This document shows positions 40,950 through 51,091 of a stretch of 64,000 bases of DNA, one piece after another. The notes below the pieces were generated by a model. The model saw only the letters and a program-made list of their open reading frames with translations. It was not told the origin of the DNA and searched no databases. Location of the stretch: NCBI GenBank assembly GCA_021029095.1, contig JAJOHG010000072.1, positions 62,001 to 126,000 of the forward strand. The letters run 5' to 3'. How positions within the stretch are numbered: the stretch's first letter is position 1; every line of letters begins with the position of its first letter. This DNA is from Phellopilus nigrolimitatus. Lineage: Eukaryota; Basidiomycota; Agaricomycetes; Hymenochaetales; Hymenochaetaceae. The position numbers were made by a program, and so were the translations under genes.

Positions 40950-42268
40950 TTAACGCACCGGCACGTCGACATTCAGCTTCCTCGCATTTCGCACGACCTC
41001 TCCCACAATTGCTTCAATTTCCAACGGTCTACCCTTCTCATAATCCAACAACATGCTTGCCTTATGCTTACTATCGAGTCTCCGGTGGATGTTTCCAGTG
41101 GATGCAATTATGTCTTCTACGATTGACGACGGCAATGCCGTTTCATCGAATCCCATCGCTCGCCCAACAGCGAGCTTTTCTCGCATGACCGCTCGTATAA
41201 CTGGGACGACCTGTCCCTCAACAGCAGGCTCTTGGAAAATGGCTCGGACCGGATAGCCGCTAAGCGTAGCAAAACTGGCAAATGCTAAATTCCTATTGAC
41301 GTGGAGAAAAAATATTATGCATATGTTCTTCTGTGTCAAACAAGCAGGAAAAGAAAAGAACAAGAACAAGAAAGACTTACCAGAAGTTCTTCTTGAATCT
41401 ATGGCTCTGTATTTCTGGTACCAGCGTAATGTCGCTCCCTCCAGCTTTGAAAATGCCGCCAATGTCCTCGAGAAGGCTGATTTCCTCAGGTACCTTTGAC
41501 TCCTCTGTCTGATTTTCAGGCTTGTAGAGCCCTATAGTGAGTCTGTCCTAATGAAAAGTAAGTGCTGAACAGGGGTTGCTTAATCAATGATCATTCTAGG
41601 AGAATCTCACATAATCACTATGTTGCACGACGGTTTCGCTCAAAAGGTTAGCACCGATATACACCGTGCAGCTGAGGATTTTCGGGTGGCCTTTCTCGCT
41701 TAACTTCGAGGCGGCATCGTGTAGCTCCGTCTCTATACCTAGCCCATTCTGCAGAAGGACATATCCAGGCTGAGGATGGGGGTACGAAGCGGACAGCAAG
41801 GGTTCAAGAAGCGCAGAGTTAGGGCTTATTCCAGGAAGGAACTTCGTGGCGACGACGACGTAGGAGTATGGCCTATCGAGGGCGTCTCTAACGGAAGGGA
41901 AGACTGTATAATGAAGCCAGTCAGTAGTTTCTAAAACGAAACTTAAAGCACAACGAAATCACGGCGATCAGGCTGCCAGGACGGAATATCTCCGTATTTC
42001 TCGCTCATGATATGCATACCATCACCTAGTGTTCGGAATCATGAATAAGCGAAGGGAGTCATGGGAGTAACATGAGTGTTTACGCTTGACGGACTCGTAA
42101 TTACTTCTTGCAACGACTGTAACGCGGGCCAAGCCGCTTCGCTTCAAGATCAGGGCATCTGGAAGGAGATAATTGGTTTTGGTCACCTAAATCCATATAC
42201 AAAAACACACATATGGAGCCAACAGCACCAAACCCAACCAAGAGGACATCTTTCACGGCCGCAGCCAT
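40950..42268 (-). CDS. Ketopantoate reductase (2-dehydropantoate 2-reductase, ApbA/PanE family)
   Basis: The family reduces 2-dehydropantoate to pantoate with NADPH in pantothenate/CoA synthesis; fungi also have paralogues of unknown substrate. Exons: 42211-42268, 42084-42158, 41963-42025, 41611-41903, 41381-41547 and 40950-41292, total 333 codons (332 aa). The N-terminus MAAAVKDVLLVGFGAVGSIY carries the nucleotide-binding GxGxxG. The middle has the YVVVATKF and QNGLGIETEL blocks (the latter typical of family active sites), then SCTVYIGANL. The C-terminal domain contains NLAFASFATLSGYPVRAIF and the signature KASMLLDYEKGRPLEIEAIVG. Start ATG 42268 directly precedes the Rossmann motif. Intron 5 is the longest (88 bp). 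Confidence 0.88.
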
Positions 42269-43216
42269 TTTGCGTTGGTTAGAATTAACAAAGAGAGTCT
42301 CCAAAGAGCAACGAGTTGGATAAGGAGGACGAAGTGTCGTGATGCGTCAATCCCTTACAGTACATGTGTTTACGTAACACATAAAGTCTTGCAAGGAAAT
42401 AAGACACGTCCAGCGTTGAAATATTTCAGCTATGAACGAAGCGTATTTCATAAGGTACAGGCTTGTCAGACAATTATGTTTTCAGGAGATGTTGGTTTTT
42501 TCATTTAACTCTGGACAAGTTCGCGCAACAGTATGTATATGATGTGATTTGGGCTGCGAGTGTAATCAAACAGGAAGCCAAGAGACGAACATTCTCTCTC
42601 TCTTTATGAAATCACAAAGTACACGCAGTCAATCTCGTAATCGCAGCGTTGCAAGGAGTTCCGATAGAAACAAGCAGTACAGCATACAGTAGGCAGAAGA
42701 ACAAACGTCGCTGGACAACCGAAGAAGCGATGAAACACGCTTATTTAAAAGCAAGGACAATGCACCACACCACAATTCAGACAATGATCCCGTATCATTT
42801 CGCAGTATGTTGAAAGCCATAGTCAAGAAGCAAACCGAGTTAGAAGCTGGACGACCCATTTGTTTTCAATGGTTCGCTATATATCTAAAATGGAAAATTG
42901 ACACTGAGAAGTGGGTCAGCGACAGCATTGATTTCATAGCTAAATGGGCATGTAACATGCAAATGTCGCTGACAAGATAAAAGATCTTTAAGACAAGGGC
43001 GTGACTGATCAGAGCTGTTTGTTTGCAAATGTCGAAACCCGAGAGGCAGACGAGAATAGTATATATAAAGGAGTTGTTTACCTGCAACGAAAAGTGCGAC
43101 ATTGATTATGGGTAAACTTGCAGAGAAGACGATGGGGACTTCATTCGGGCATAGGTATTGTTACTACCATGTTCACCCGTTCAGGTCCAAAGTTTGCAAC
43201 AGTTGGTAAATGTCCT
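42269..43216. other. Intergenic region, nothing recognised
   Basis: About 950 bp between the ketopantoate reductase start and the NDUFA2 stop. Short frames on both strands show no family resemblance, no consistent splice structure and no repeat seen elsewhere in the window. A small unrecognised gene or non-coding RNA cannot be excluded. Confidence 0.5.
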
Positions 43217-43611
43217 CTACACTGTAAGTAGCTGCGACACTTTCTGTTCGACATCTTTAGCCGAGAGATTGTCTAGCTCGACGTGCTTCTCCACACCATA
43301 TTCTGCAAAGTCGGTCAGATTTGGACGGAAACATAAGACGGAAAAGGTGAGTACCGAAGCGAGCGAAAGCCCTTGCAGGCGTGCCAGACGCTTCACGAAT
43401 GAGAACAGGCAGGTGGGGGTTGGCCTGCTTCAGTGACGGATACGAGCCATGGATAAACTGCCTATCAGCCGTGGCCATGGTGTTGTCAGTTCGAGAGACG
43501 TCGGAGCGGTAGAACGACATACCTAATGCCAGCGGATGCAGGGGCTGACTGACAGCAGAGTAAGCGAATCTCCCTGATCGATGGCGAGAGCACCTTTGCC
43601 AAAGACGACAT
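43217..43611 (-). CDS. NADH:ubiquinone oxidoreductase 10.5-kDa subunit (NDUFA2/B8 type)
   Basis: This is an accessory subunit of mitochondrial complex I with a thioredoxin-like L51/S25/CI-B8 fold. Exons 43523-43611, 43355-43461 and 43217-43302 give 94 codons (93 aa), the usual family size. The sequence begins MSSLAKVLSPSIREIRLLCC and has LKQANPHLPVLIREASGTPA, the family signature, followed by EYGVEKHVELDNLSAKDVE and the C-terminus KVSQLLTV. There is no separate targeting peptide, as usual for this subunit. It is divergent from the RGS gene with 200 bp between the starts. Confidence 0.93.
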
Positions 43612-43811
43612 TGACGGCGGCGACGACGAGCGACGAGCGTGACGAGCAGTGAGTCGGGGAACGCCCGACGGGGTTACAACAGTTACAACAGGACCAAATA
43701 ACTCCGTTTTAGTCGAGACTAAGAACAACGCGGTTGGATTGGGACCAACACACCTCCACACCCACGCCCCTTCCGCACGTTCGCTTCACGCTCATTGTTT
43801 CGCCACGCATA
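43612..43811. promoter_or_regulatory. Divergent promoter between NDUFA2 and the RGS gene
   Basis: 200 bp between two divergent starts. It has repeated GTTACAACAG units (around 43673-43692) and pyrimidine-rich stretches near the RGS start; no TATA box is obvious. Confidence 0.5.
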
Positions 43812-45260
43812 ATGGACGGCGAGCACAACTCGTATGCTCACGATGCGGCGCTCGACGACACTCGGCGTAACCGGCTTCCATCATTTGCGGAGGTGCTTGC
43901 GAGGAAGACGAGGCCTCCCGTCGATCTCTTCATGTTTTAGTGAGTCCTCCATCTTCCTCTCCATGACGTTCTATCGCGTCTCTGGTTTTTATCTGCGATA
44001 GTCTAAGCGCAATCGTTGTCTGATTGAATACTGATGTCTTTTTGTTTTATCTAGTTTATTCCTGCAGCGCGAAGGCTCAGAGGACATTTTAGACTTTTGG
44101 CTCGACGTCCAGCAGCATGAAAATCTTTGTCGTGCCTACTTTAAAGATGTGCGCAAGTCAGGCCGTACTATTAAGGAGGACTGGCCGCAATATTGGGATT
44201 ATGCACGTCGTCGCGGCTCTATCTATGGTACTGTTGTCGGATTTGGTGGCAATGGGCGCGGTGGCGATTTGGGAACGAAGCGCAGTACAGCGAGTACTGG
44301 GGAAATGCTGGCTGAACAGAAGGAGAATGGTCGCTTTGACGAAAAAGAGCGTTACGATGCGCGGAGCACGAGTCCACGATCGCTGACTCCAGGCATGTAC
44401 GAAAAGGATCCTCACCGTGTTGGCTCGCCTTCGGAAATGTATGATCCTCCTCGTTCATCGACACCATTCTCCCTCTCCGGAAGGGCATCTGCTTTGCACA
44501 AGCGCGTCTCCAGGGCTCCGACAGTTATCCCTCGCACCGCCGCAATCACTCGCATGGACCTTGTTGCGTCAGCAGAACGTATCTATTTTCGTTACCTTTC
44601 TCCTCCGACCCACGCTGCCATGGCTGCAGATCCCTCCCAGAATCACGAAATTTACCTTCCGCCTTCTCTTAGAATTCTCACCTTTGCTCTTTCATCCACT
44701 CGCGAGCCCAAATCGCAAGAAGACTTCAATGCGCTTGCGCAGGTTCCCGATATGTTCCATGCTCAAAAAGATTATTGCTTTCGTGCGATGGAGCAAGACG
44801 CGTACCCGCGCTTCTTGCGTGCTAAGGCATTCGGGAACTTAACCCCTGTCAGCGCCTTGGTGCGCCTCGTTCTTGGTTTGGTTATTCTCTGGATCGGCCT
44901 CGCCGTCGGCTTTTCACTCATCTTCTTGGACGTTAAACCTAAATCCAAGAGATTTTTTGTAAGCACCCTTTGTAATTGTAATTATCCTTTACTCCTCTGC
45001 TAATCAAGCGTATTCATCCTTAGCTTTTCCTCCCATTCACCATTGCCATTCTTTTCCTGATAAGTCATCAGTACGAGCTCGACCCCATTCTTGTTTTCTT
45101 AGGCCAGTCCGAGACGACGCCATTCCGTACGTTGCGTATCCGCGAACCATATGTTAGGAAACTGCTCCTTGGGCGCGCAATATGGGTCATCCTTCTTGTC
45201 GCGGCTTGCGTCGCTGCCCTGACTCTCATCTTCTGGGCGGTCCCAGGCCATCGACTCTAG
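43812..45260 (+). CDS. RGS-domain membrane protein, Rax1-like
   Basis: RGS domains speed GTP hydrolysis by G-alpha subunits; fungal Rax1 proteins join an RGS domain to C-terminal membrane segments and mark polarity in yeast. Exons 43812-43939, 44055-44958 and 45024-45260: 423 codons, 422 aa, start ATG 43812. The RGS start PSFAEVLARKTRPPVDLFMF...YLFLQREGSEDILDFWLDVQ is followed by a long Ser/Pro-rich insertion (about residues 95-200) and the RGS end QVPDMFHAQKDYCFRAMEQDAYPRFLRA. Three hydrophobic segments close the protein (VRLVLGLVILWIGLAVGFSL, LFLPFTIAILFLI, WVILLVAACVAALTLIFWA). The layout fits Rax1 well; the precise role in this organism is inferred. Confidence 0.85.
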
Positions 45261-45781
45261 GCTATAAGTTTAAGGGAATAACGGTATCTCAGGTTAGGTC
45301 TTTTTGTACCTTTGGCAATTCAGAGTTGTCTACTTTTGTTTCTTTGGTTCGTGCTTTTTATTTGCTTTGCTTTCGCTGCCACCTAGCATCGGCAGGGCTT
45401 TCACAAATATCATACATACCCTTTTTTCTTCGTTGAACACTCGCATTTTTTTTATACCTTGCATTTAATATCGTTGATCTGTATCTCACTCTTTCCTGGA
45501 GTTTTTGTGATTACAGACTTTCTTTTCAACCTTCACTCATCATCGCAGCCGATCGCAGCCGCAATGAATTTACGTAGATTATTCGCTTGCAATTTGTCGT
45601 TACTTATTGCCGCAGAGTTCAAATGAAGGGGGAACACTAGCAGGTGACAGAAAAATATAAGATACAGCACCGCGTCTAAATGCGAAGAATAAGCGACGGC
45701 AAGGTAGTAAATTAACACAATACGAGAAAAATTGTTTAAGGATCGACCGGTAAGAAAGACCGTGAATGCAAGTCGTCGTCC
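45261..45781. other. Intergenic region between convergent genes
   Basis: About 520 bp separating the stops of the RGS gene and the HMG-box gene. It is T-rich and without a supportable frame; presumably it holds the two 3' untranslated regions. Confidence 0.5.
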
Positions 45782-46958
45782 TCACTGCGACGCACGATAT
45801 TCCTCCATCTTTTCATTGGCCTTGTCGATATATACCTGTACAACAAAACCAAATTTAGTTATGGTACATACCATTAAACAAGATATAAGATCGAACCTTT
45901 CTTTCCGCATCAGACATAGTTTGCCACTTTTCGCCACATGATTTCGCAAATTCGCGGTTTCTCTGTAACGCGTCTGGACCAGACAAGGATGGAACATTCC
46001 TACGCTCCTCAGCCATGTATCTATGGGTAACAATCAATCAGAATATTTCATTGAATCAAGTACAAAAGCGCAGAGCGGGTAGAGCAGAAAGAGAAACAAT
46101 TATGGTCGTGCGTGACGTATCGGCTAGCTGAGAAAAACTCACCTAAAAAAGGCAGACACCGGCTTTCTGTTTTCTGGCAATGCACGAATCTTACGCTTCC
46201 CTAGAGCAACGCGACGTCTGTAATTATGCAATATCAGTCTCCACGCTTAAGCGACATTGAAACAAACATACTTGTTTATTTCCTCCAAAGCAATGGGGTC
46301 AACCGTCCGCAAGTAATCCTCTCTCGCTTTAGCATATTCAATTTTGGCAGCTTCGTATTGGTCATAGAAGCTCTGTACTAGAGTTGAGTCGTGCGGAATA
46401 GGGCTAACCCAACATAAGATAGCCACCTGCTTTTCATTTTCAGAAAAAACCTTCCAGTTCTCGGCAGCTGCTTTGGCTGCTTCAGGGGCCGAAAAACCCT
46501 TATCCGTAGTGTTAGAACGGTCGGCAAGGAACTTGCTGTAGTACAAGAAATATGGGCTTCCTGGTTTTTTGAAGGGTACAGCGTCACGAGCCGCGCGGAT
46601 CTTGACCGCTGGTAGCATCGATATTCATTATTTAGCACCAGAATGTCTGTGTGTCCGTGTAGGTAGAACGACACGTACACTTCACCTCTTTTTTCGCCTT
46701 TATCTTCTTCTCCAAGTTGCCTCCTTCCTCAACTTTCGACTTTTTTACAAGTCTCTTAGTGGACTTCGTCGCGGTCGCGTTGGTTTCCGGAGCAGTCTTG
46801 GTGTTAGCGGTTTTATGACTCGCAGACGCGGCAAAAGTTATACGCGAAAGGCTGAAATTCCGTGACAGTATCGGTGTCAGAGCGTATCGAGTTGCATGTC
46901 TAGACGATACGGAGATATGGGACGCGACGAGACGCACGGTCAATAAGGAAGAAGGCAT
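45782..46958 (-). CDS. Mitochondrial HMG-box protein (two boxes, Abf2/TFAM-like)
   Basis: Such proteins package and maintain mitochondrial DNA. Exons: 46679-46958, 46427-46608, 46272-46372, 46143-46217, 45897-46020 and 45782-45835, total 272 codons (271 aa). The N-terminus MPSSLLTVRLVASHISVSSR is rich in Arg/Ser/Leu without acidic residues, a typical mitochondrial presequence, followed by a Lys-rich linker. HMG box 1 is KKPGSPYFLYYSKFLADRSN...AAKAAAENWKVFSENEKQ; box 2 is RKPVSAFFRYMAEERRNV...FAKSCGEKWQTMSDAERKVY. The last intron uses an unusual GTTCGA donor, chosen because it restores ERKVYIDKANEK. A MITE lies about 100 bp upstream of the start. Confidence 0.85.
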
Positions 46959-47057
46959 TTCTGTCTGAGACGACGAACGCGGTGGAGAATGAAGTTGAAG
47001 AAAGCAGCTGGTTGCCGACTTCGGTTATCGCGTCGCGTCTGAAACACTATCACAATA

Positions 47058-47630
47058 GAGTGTTTTCAAAGCTGATGGAAAATGCGTTTTATATTACACA
47101 AATGCAACTTACGTTTTCCATTAGCTCTAAGCGAGCGGCAGGCAACCGAAATTGCCGAAGTCTCTCGGCATCAAGAGTGCCGGAGACGTGACGAGGCTGG
47201 TGGGTGTAGAAAATGATGTTGATCGACATGGACATCCTGAAAAGGAAATAGAGTCTCAGCACCGTAGATAATCCTGTCTTTCATACCCGAAACTCGACTT
47301 AATTTGCAATACAAAAAACATTCTGTTGGCAGAATGCAATCTGACTTTCCCCAATCTCAAGCTGCCATAGAGTAGAAAAGAATAATAGACAGGTTCAAGA
47401 GTATGTTCTCTTTTTCGGATGTCCATGTCGATCAATCTGTAGGCGGACTTTGTTAGGCAAGAAGTCAGAGCTTCATCAGTCACAGTGAGGTCACAGCGGC
47501 TACAACCGAAGTGTGCGTTTACACATGATGTGCCGAAGGCATGCCGAGTGAACTTAGAATTAAAGTTTCCATCAGCGATCGTGTCATTTTCCACTAGCAA
47601 AAGCATTTTCCATCAGCTTTGAAAACACTC
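47058..47630. mobile_element. 573-bp MITE, copy 1 (TA target)
   Basis: The ends are GAGTGTTTTCAAAGCTGATG and its complement, with the inverted repeat running about 28 bp. It is flanked by TA (47056-47057 and 47631-47632). An apparently identical copy lies at 49766-50338. It contains a 116-codon minus-strand frame with no recognised family, probably fortuitous. It sits between the start of the HMG-box gene and the start of MED8, 70 bp upstream of the latter, so it may influence both promoters. Confidence 0.92.
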
Positions 47631-47699
47631 TAATATGTCACGTTATACATGTAGTCACATTTACAACCAAACTTGTGTTCAGTACAGTATACGACGACG

Positions 47700-48557
47700 A
47701 TGGCGAGCCATTCCAGTCTGCCTCAGGCCGTCCTGCCCGTCGGGCAACTCGAATCTGCGAAGTTCAAAATAACGCAGATGGTAGAGTCCATAATAGCCTT
47801 ACAGAGGATCGTCGAAGCCGGTGGTCAAAATGCTATGCCCACTTGGCCGGACATCCTTGCAAAGTACAACGTCCTGCTCTCTCAGACACACAATTTGTCT
47901 ACGTCTCTTGTATCTACACAGATATCTTCCCAGGTTTCTTCTGGGACCGAAACCTTTCCCCCATCCTCTGCAGCCTCAAAGCCCTTCGCAAAATTGGCCC
48001 TTCATCCTTCTTCTAGCCTCCCTGATGCACAACTCGACAATGATCTCATACCTCTCCTTCGTAACCAGCAGACGACCGAGGTATTGCGGTTAGAAAGCGA
48101 TGCGGTGCGGAGAGTCGCGGAGCGCCTTCCAACCGCGGCGATGCAAAAGGAGCGCCCGAGTGCCGCAGAAACGTACAATGCAGTACTCCAGGCGTGCGAG
48201 CACATCAAGGCAGAGCATGACTCCCGATGTGAGCGTGCCGCTCGTGCAGTGACTTTACTCCGGGACAAATATGACTGGAAAGCTCGCGTCGCTGTTGAGA
48301 CCGAGGAACCGGAGGATTTTGTCCCTCTTAGCCCGTTTTCTCCGCAACATTCTCTATCCCCATACACTGGGCTTTCCCCAGTCCCTGATGTCGCAAATCC
48401 AGTTGACGATGACATTCCTGTTGACAGTTTCGAAGAGAATGAAGGAGATGACGATGATGATAGTGGCGATGATGATGCTGAGCTCGAGGAAGTATTGGGA
48501 CCGTCGCTGCAGCCGACGCCTGGCACGGACGAAAGTGCTGGCTCGACACCACATTAA
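47700..48557 (+). CDS. MED8: Mediator complex subunit 8 (MED8)
   Basis: MED8 is a head-module subunit of the Mediator coactivator of RNA polymerase II. It is a single exon of 285 codons. The start ATG 47700 is preceded by in-frame codons but gives the usual short N-terminus (MASHSSLPQAVLPVGQLESA). Family blocks: LESAKFKITQMVESIIALQR, WPDILAKYNVLLSQTHNLS and DNDLIPLLRNQQTTEVLRLE. A coiled helical segment follows to about residue 205. The C-terminal 80 residues are Ser/Pro-rich, then very acidic (EENEGDDDDDSGDDDAELEE). Confidence 0.9.
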   Translation: MASHSSLPQAVLPVGQLESAKFKITQMVESIIALQRIVEAGGQNAMPTWPDILAKYNVLLSQTHNLSTSLVSTQISSQVSSGTETFPPSSAASKPFAKLALHPSSSLPDAQLDNDLIPLLRNQQTTEVLRLESDAVRRVAERLPTAAMQKERPSAAETYNAVLQACEHIKAEHDSRCERAARAVTLLRDKYDWKARVAVETEEPEDFVPLSPFSPQHSLSPYTGLSPVPDVANPVDDDIPVDSFEENEGDDDDDSGDDDAELEEVLGPSLQPTPGTDESAGSTPH

Positions 48558-48690
48558 TGGCGACTGTTGATGGCGATCGCGCACTCGGTTTACTAAAAGA
48601 AGGGACCTTTGCATCGTCATTATGAAACCAATGCCATTCGAAATATTCTTCAAGTTTATGACGCGCTTCCGTTTACAGTATACACCTACT

Positions 48691-49479
48691 CTAAACCTGC
48701 CATTTCTTCGTCAAGTCGAGAAGTTTCCCCCATCGTCCTCCACTCCAGCCAGCTACTGCCCTCCATTCATCGCTTTCAGGGCCCAGAACAATCTGCACCC
48801 ACGCAAGATATCCGATGACAATCGCGTCCGCAAACGTGAACGTGTTACCGAGGAAAAACGTACTGTCCTCGCCGTTTTTGTCATAGAAGCATGCGATCTT
48901 CTCAAGCTCCTCTTTCACTTTAGTCCAGATCTCGTCGCGATTAAAACCTGGCGGAGCGAGCTCCTCTAGCTTCTTTTGCAACAATTCTTTTTTTGTTTTG
49001 CGGAAATATTCCTCGCTCGGAGGATTAAGGATGGCGTTGGTAGCAATGGCTATAAAGGGGAATATCGGGAAAAAGGCTTGTTCGAAGACGGAGCTGAACA
49101 TCTCGATAGCTCCGCGAGTGGCGGAAGGGAATAGGGCAGGTGTGCTAGGGTATGTTTTGTCGAGGTACGCGGCAATTTCGATCGAGTCAGTGACGGTCTT
49201 TCCTGTCTGCGAGTCGTGAATTGCGGGAAGGGTGTAGTGGTCGCGACCATCGGGCTTCTTCGATGTCGGGGCGCCTCCAAGCCTCTTTATAACCGTTTCG
49301 ATATCGGGATATTCGACCCATTCTGTCGTGAAGGGTATTGTTTTGTAGTTCAAAGAGATCCTGTACCGACTTTAACAGCGGAGCTGGATCCACATACTGA
49401 CAACAGACCTTGTTTTAAGTGTGTTTGGGGACCAGAGCTTGCCATCCAATTTGGAAGGTAAATCGAAGAGGGTGATCAT
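48691..49479 (-). CDS. Glutathione S-transferase (fungal FuA/Ure2p-like), copy 1
   Basis: GSTs conjugate or reduce substrates with glutathione; this fungal group is expanded in wood- and litter-decay basidiomycetes. Exons 49409-49479 and 48691-49360 give 247 codons (246 aa). The N-terminal thioredoxin-like domain is MITLFDLPSKLDGKLWSPNT, then RISLNYKTIPFTTEWVEYPD, the glutathione-contact block TLPAIHDSQTGKTVTDSIEI, and a helical C-terminal domain ending GGRWGKLLDLTKKWQV with FTFADAIVIGYLAW. The Ser in WSPNT is the likely catalytic position by analogy with relatives. A related but clearly diverged gene is at 54487-55297. Confidence 0.9.
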
Positions 49480-49765
49480 GGTATAAATGTGCAAGTATCG
49501 TCGATGAGGGCCTTTGTAAATGTCGGTTCTCGATCAATACATACGAGTAAACCTTAAGAAGCCTTCGTTCACAATCGCTTTCAAATTTCCACGATGCTGA
49601 TCTTTGCCGACGGAAAAGCTGTCCGGTACATGCTAGATTTGGTTCGGAAGACTGATATTCTTACTAAGATCTATCGTTTAATTTGCTCTGCAGCCGTCCA
49701 ATTAATCAAAGCGAGCGGATGTCTGTAGATTACGTACACTGTCGTAGATGCTTTTACTGACAGTA

Positions 49766-50338
49766 GAGTGTTTTCAAAGCTGATGGAAAATGCGTTTTAT
49801 ATTACACAAATGCAACTTACGTTTTCCATTAGCTCTAAGCGAGCGGCAGGCAACCGAAATTGCCGAAGTCTCTCGGCATCAAGAGTGCCGGAGACGTGAC
49901 GAGGCTGGTGGGTGTAGAAAATGATGTTGATCGACATGGACATCCTGAAAAGGAAATAGAGTCTCAGCACCGTAGATAATCCTGTCTTTCATACCCGAAA
50001 CTCGACTTAATTTGCAATACAAAAAACATTCTGTTGGCAGAATGCAATCTGACTTTCCCCAATCTCAAGCTGCCATAGAGTAGAAAAGAATAATAGACAG
50101 GTTCAAGAGTATGTTCTCTTTTTCGGATGTCCATGTCGATCAATCTGTAGGCGGACTTTGTTAGGCAAGAAGTCAGAGCTTCATCAGTCACAGTGAGGTC
50201 ACAGCGGCTACAACCGAAGTGTGCGTTTACACATGATGTGCCGAAGGCATGCCGAGTGAACTTAGAATTAAAGTTTCCATCAGCGATCGTGTCATTTTCC
50301 ACTAGCAAAAGCATTTTCCATCAGCTTTGAAAACACTC
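49766..50338. mobile_element. 573-bp MITE, copy 2 (TA target)
   Basis: Same length and, as far as I can read, same sequence as the element at 47058-47630, in the same orientation, flanked by TA (49764-49765 and 50339-50340). The identical internal 116-codon minus-strand frame supports very recent transposition or duplication. Flanks beyond the TA differ from those of copy 1, which argues for transposition rather than segmental duplication. Confidence 0.92.
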
Positions 50339-50569
50339 TAGTTAATTGTGTTATTTCTTGATGAGGTACTCAGTGCAAGCTTACACGAATATCAGCTCAT
50401 GCTCGTGATTTCAATGAATCGAAGACAATATTTGTCACGCCCAAACGCAATCTCAACTCGGGCACAGGTTCTCTGTTCGGGCTCAGATGGTTTACTCTAA
50501 ATAAAAAGCGAAAGATGCCGTCAGCACGGCCATTCGTGTAGAATACAATCTCACCTACGTCGGCGCGGG

Positions 50570-50790
50570 TCAATAAGCCCGTTCGAGCGCTATCTGCTTA
50601 TCGAATTGGACGAGCCTTTCGATCTCAAAAAAGATGATGTGAGCCCATGCACCTTTGTAAGCACAACCTCATTTGTATTTGCGAAAAAAATGAGTATTAC
50701 CAGCTCGACGATTGCCCACATCACGAAGTCATCGTTCTTATTCTTGCTTCCTTTGATCCAGAGATGATGTTCGTGTCACGAATATTCGAC
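50570..50790 (-). pseudogene. Exon-like minus-strand segment, possible gene remnant
   Basis: Two neighbouring frames look like coding sequence: LWIKGSKNKNDDFVMWAIVE near 50700-50770 and AYKGAWAHIIFFEIERLVQF ending KQIALERAY at a TGA (50570). A GT donor and an AG lie between them, but the phases do not match, so they cannot be joined into one clean gene. No family is recognised. It may be a decayed gene next to the MITE. The rest of 50339-51091 shows nothing else. Confidence 0.3.
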
Positions 50791-51091
50791 CTTCGATCCT
50801 AGCTAAGGCGTGCCTGAAGACCCAATAACGGACTCAGCGCACTACGTGCTAGCACAGAAGGTTGCAGTTGGAGACGGATACGGTTATGCGCGCTCCAGGT
50901 GAGAGAACGCGGAGAGTAGATGTATGTGACTTAAACCAGGAGCAAAGCGCGTGCAAGTTGATTGGGAAAGCCAAAACAGCGATCGAAGGTAGATTGCTCT
51001 TACCAACAAATGAGAGGTAAAGAAATATGGGACTGTGATAGGTCCAAGCTTGTACAGTTGAAAACACGAACAAGTGACAAACTATACAGAA

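Noticed and set aside
42629..43102. Two minus-strand frames that look partly hydrophobic
   Set aside because: Low-complexity Leu/Ser composition, no start context, no family, no consistent splicing.
47256..47606. 116-codon frame repeated exactly at 49964-50314
   Set aside because: It lies inside the MITE copies; the duplication reflects transposition and not conservation, and no family resemblance is seen.
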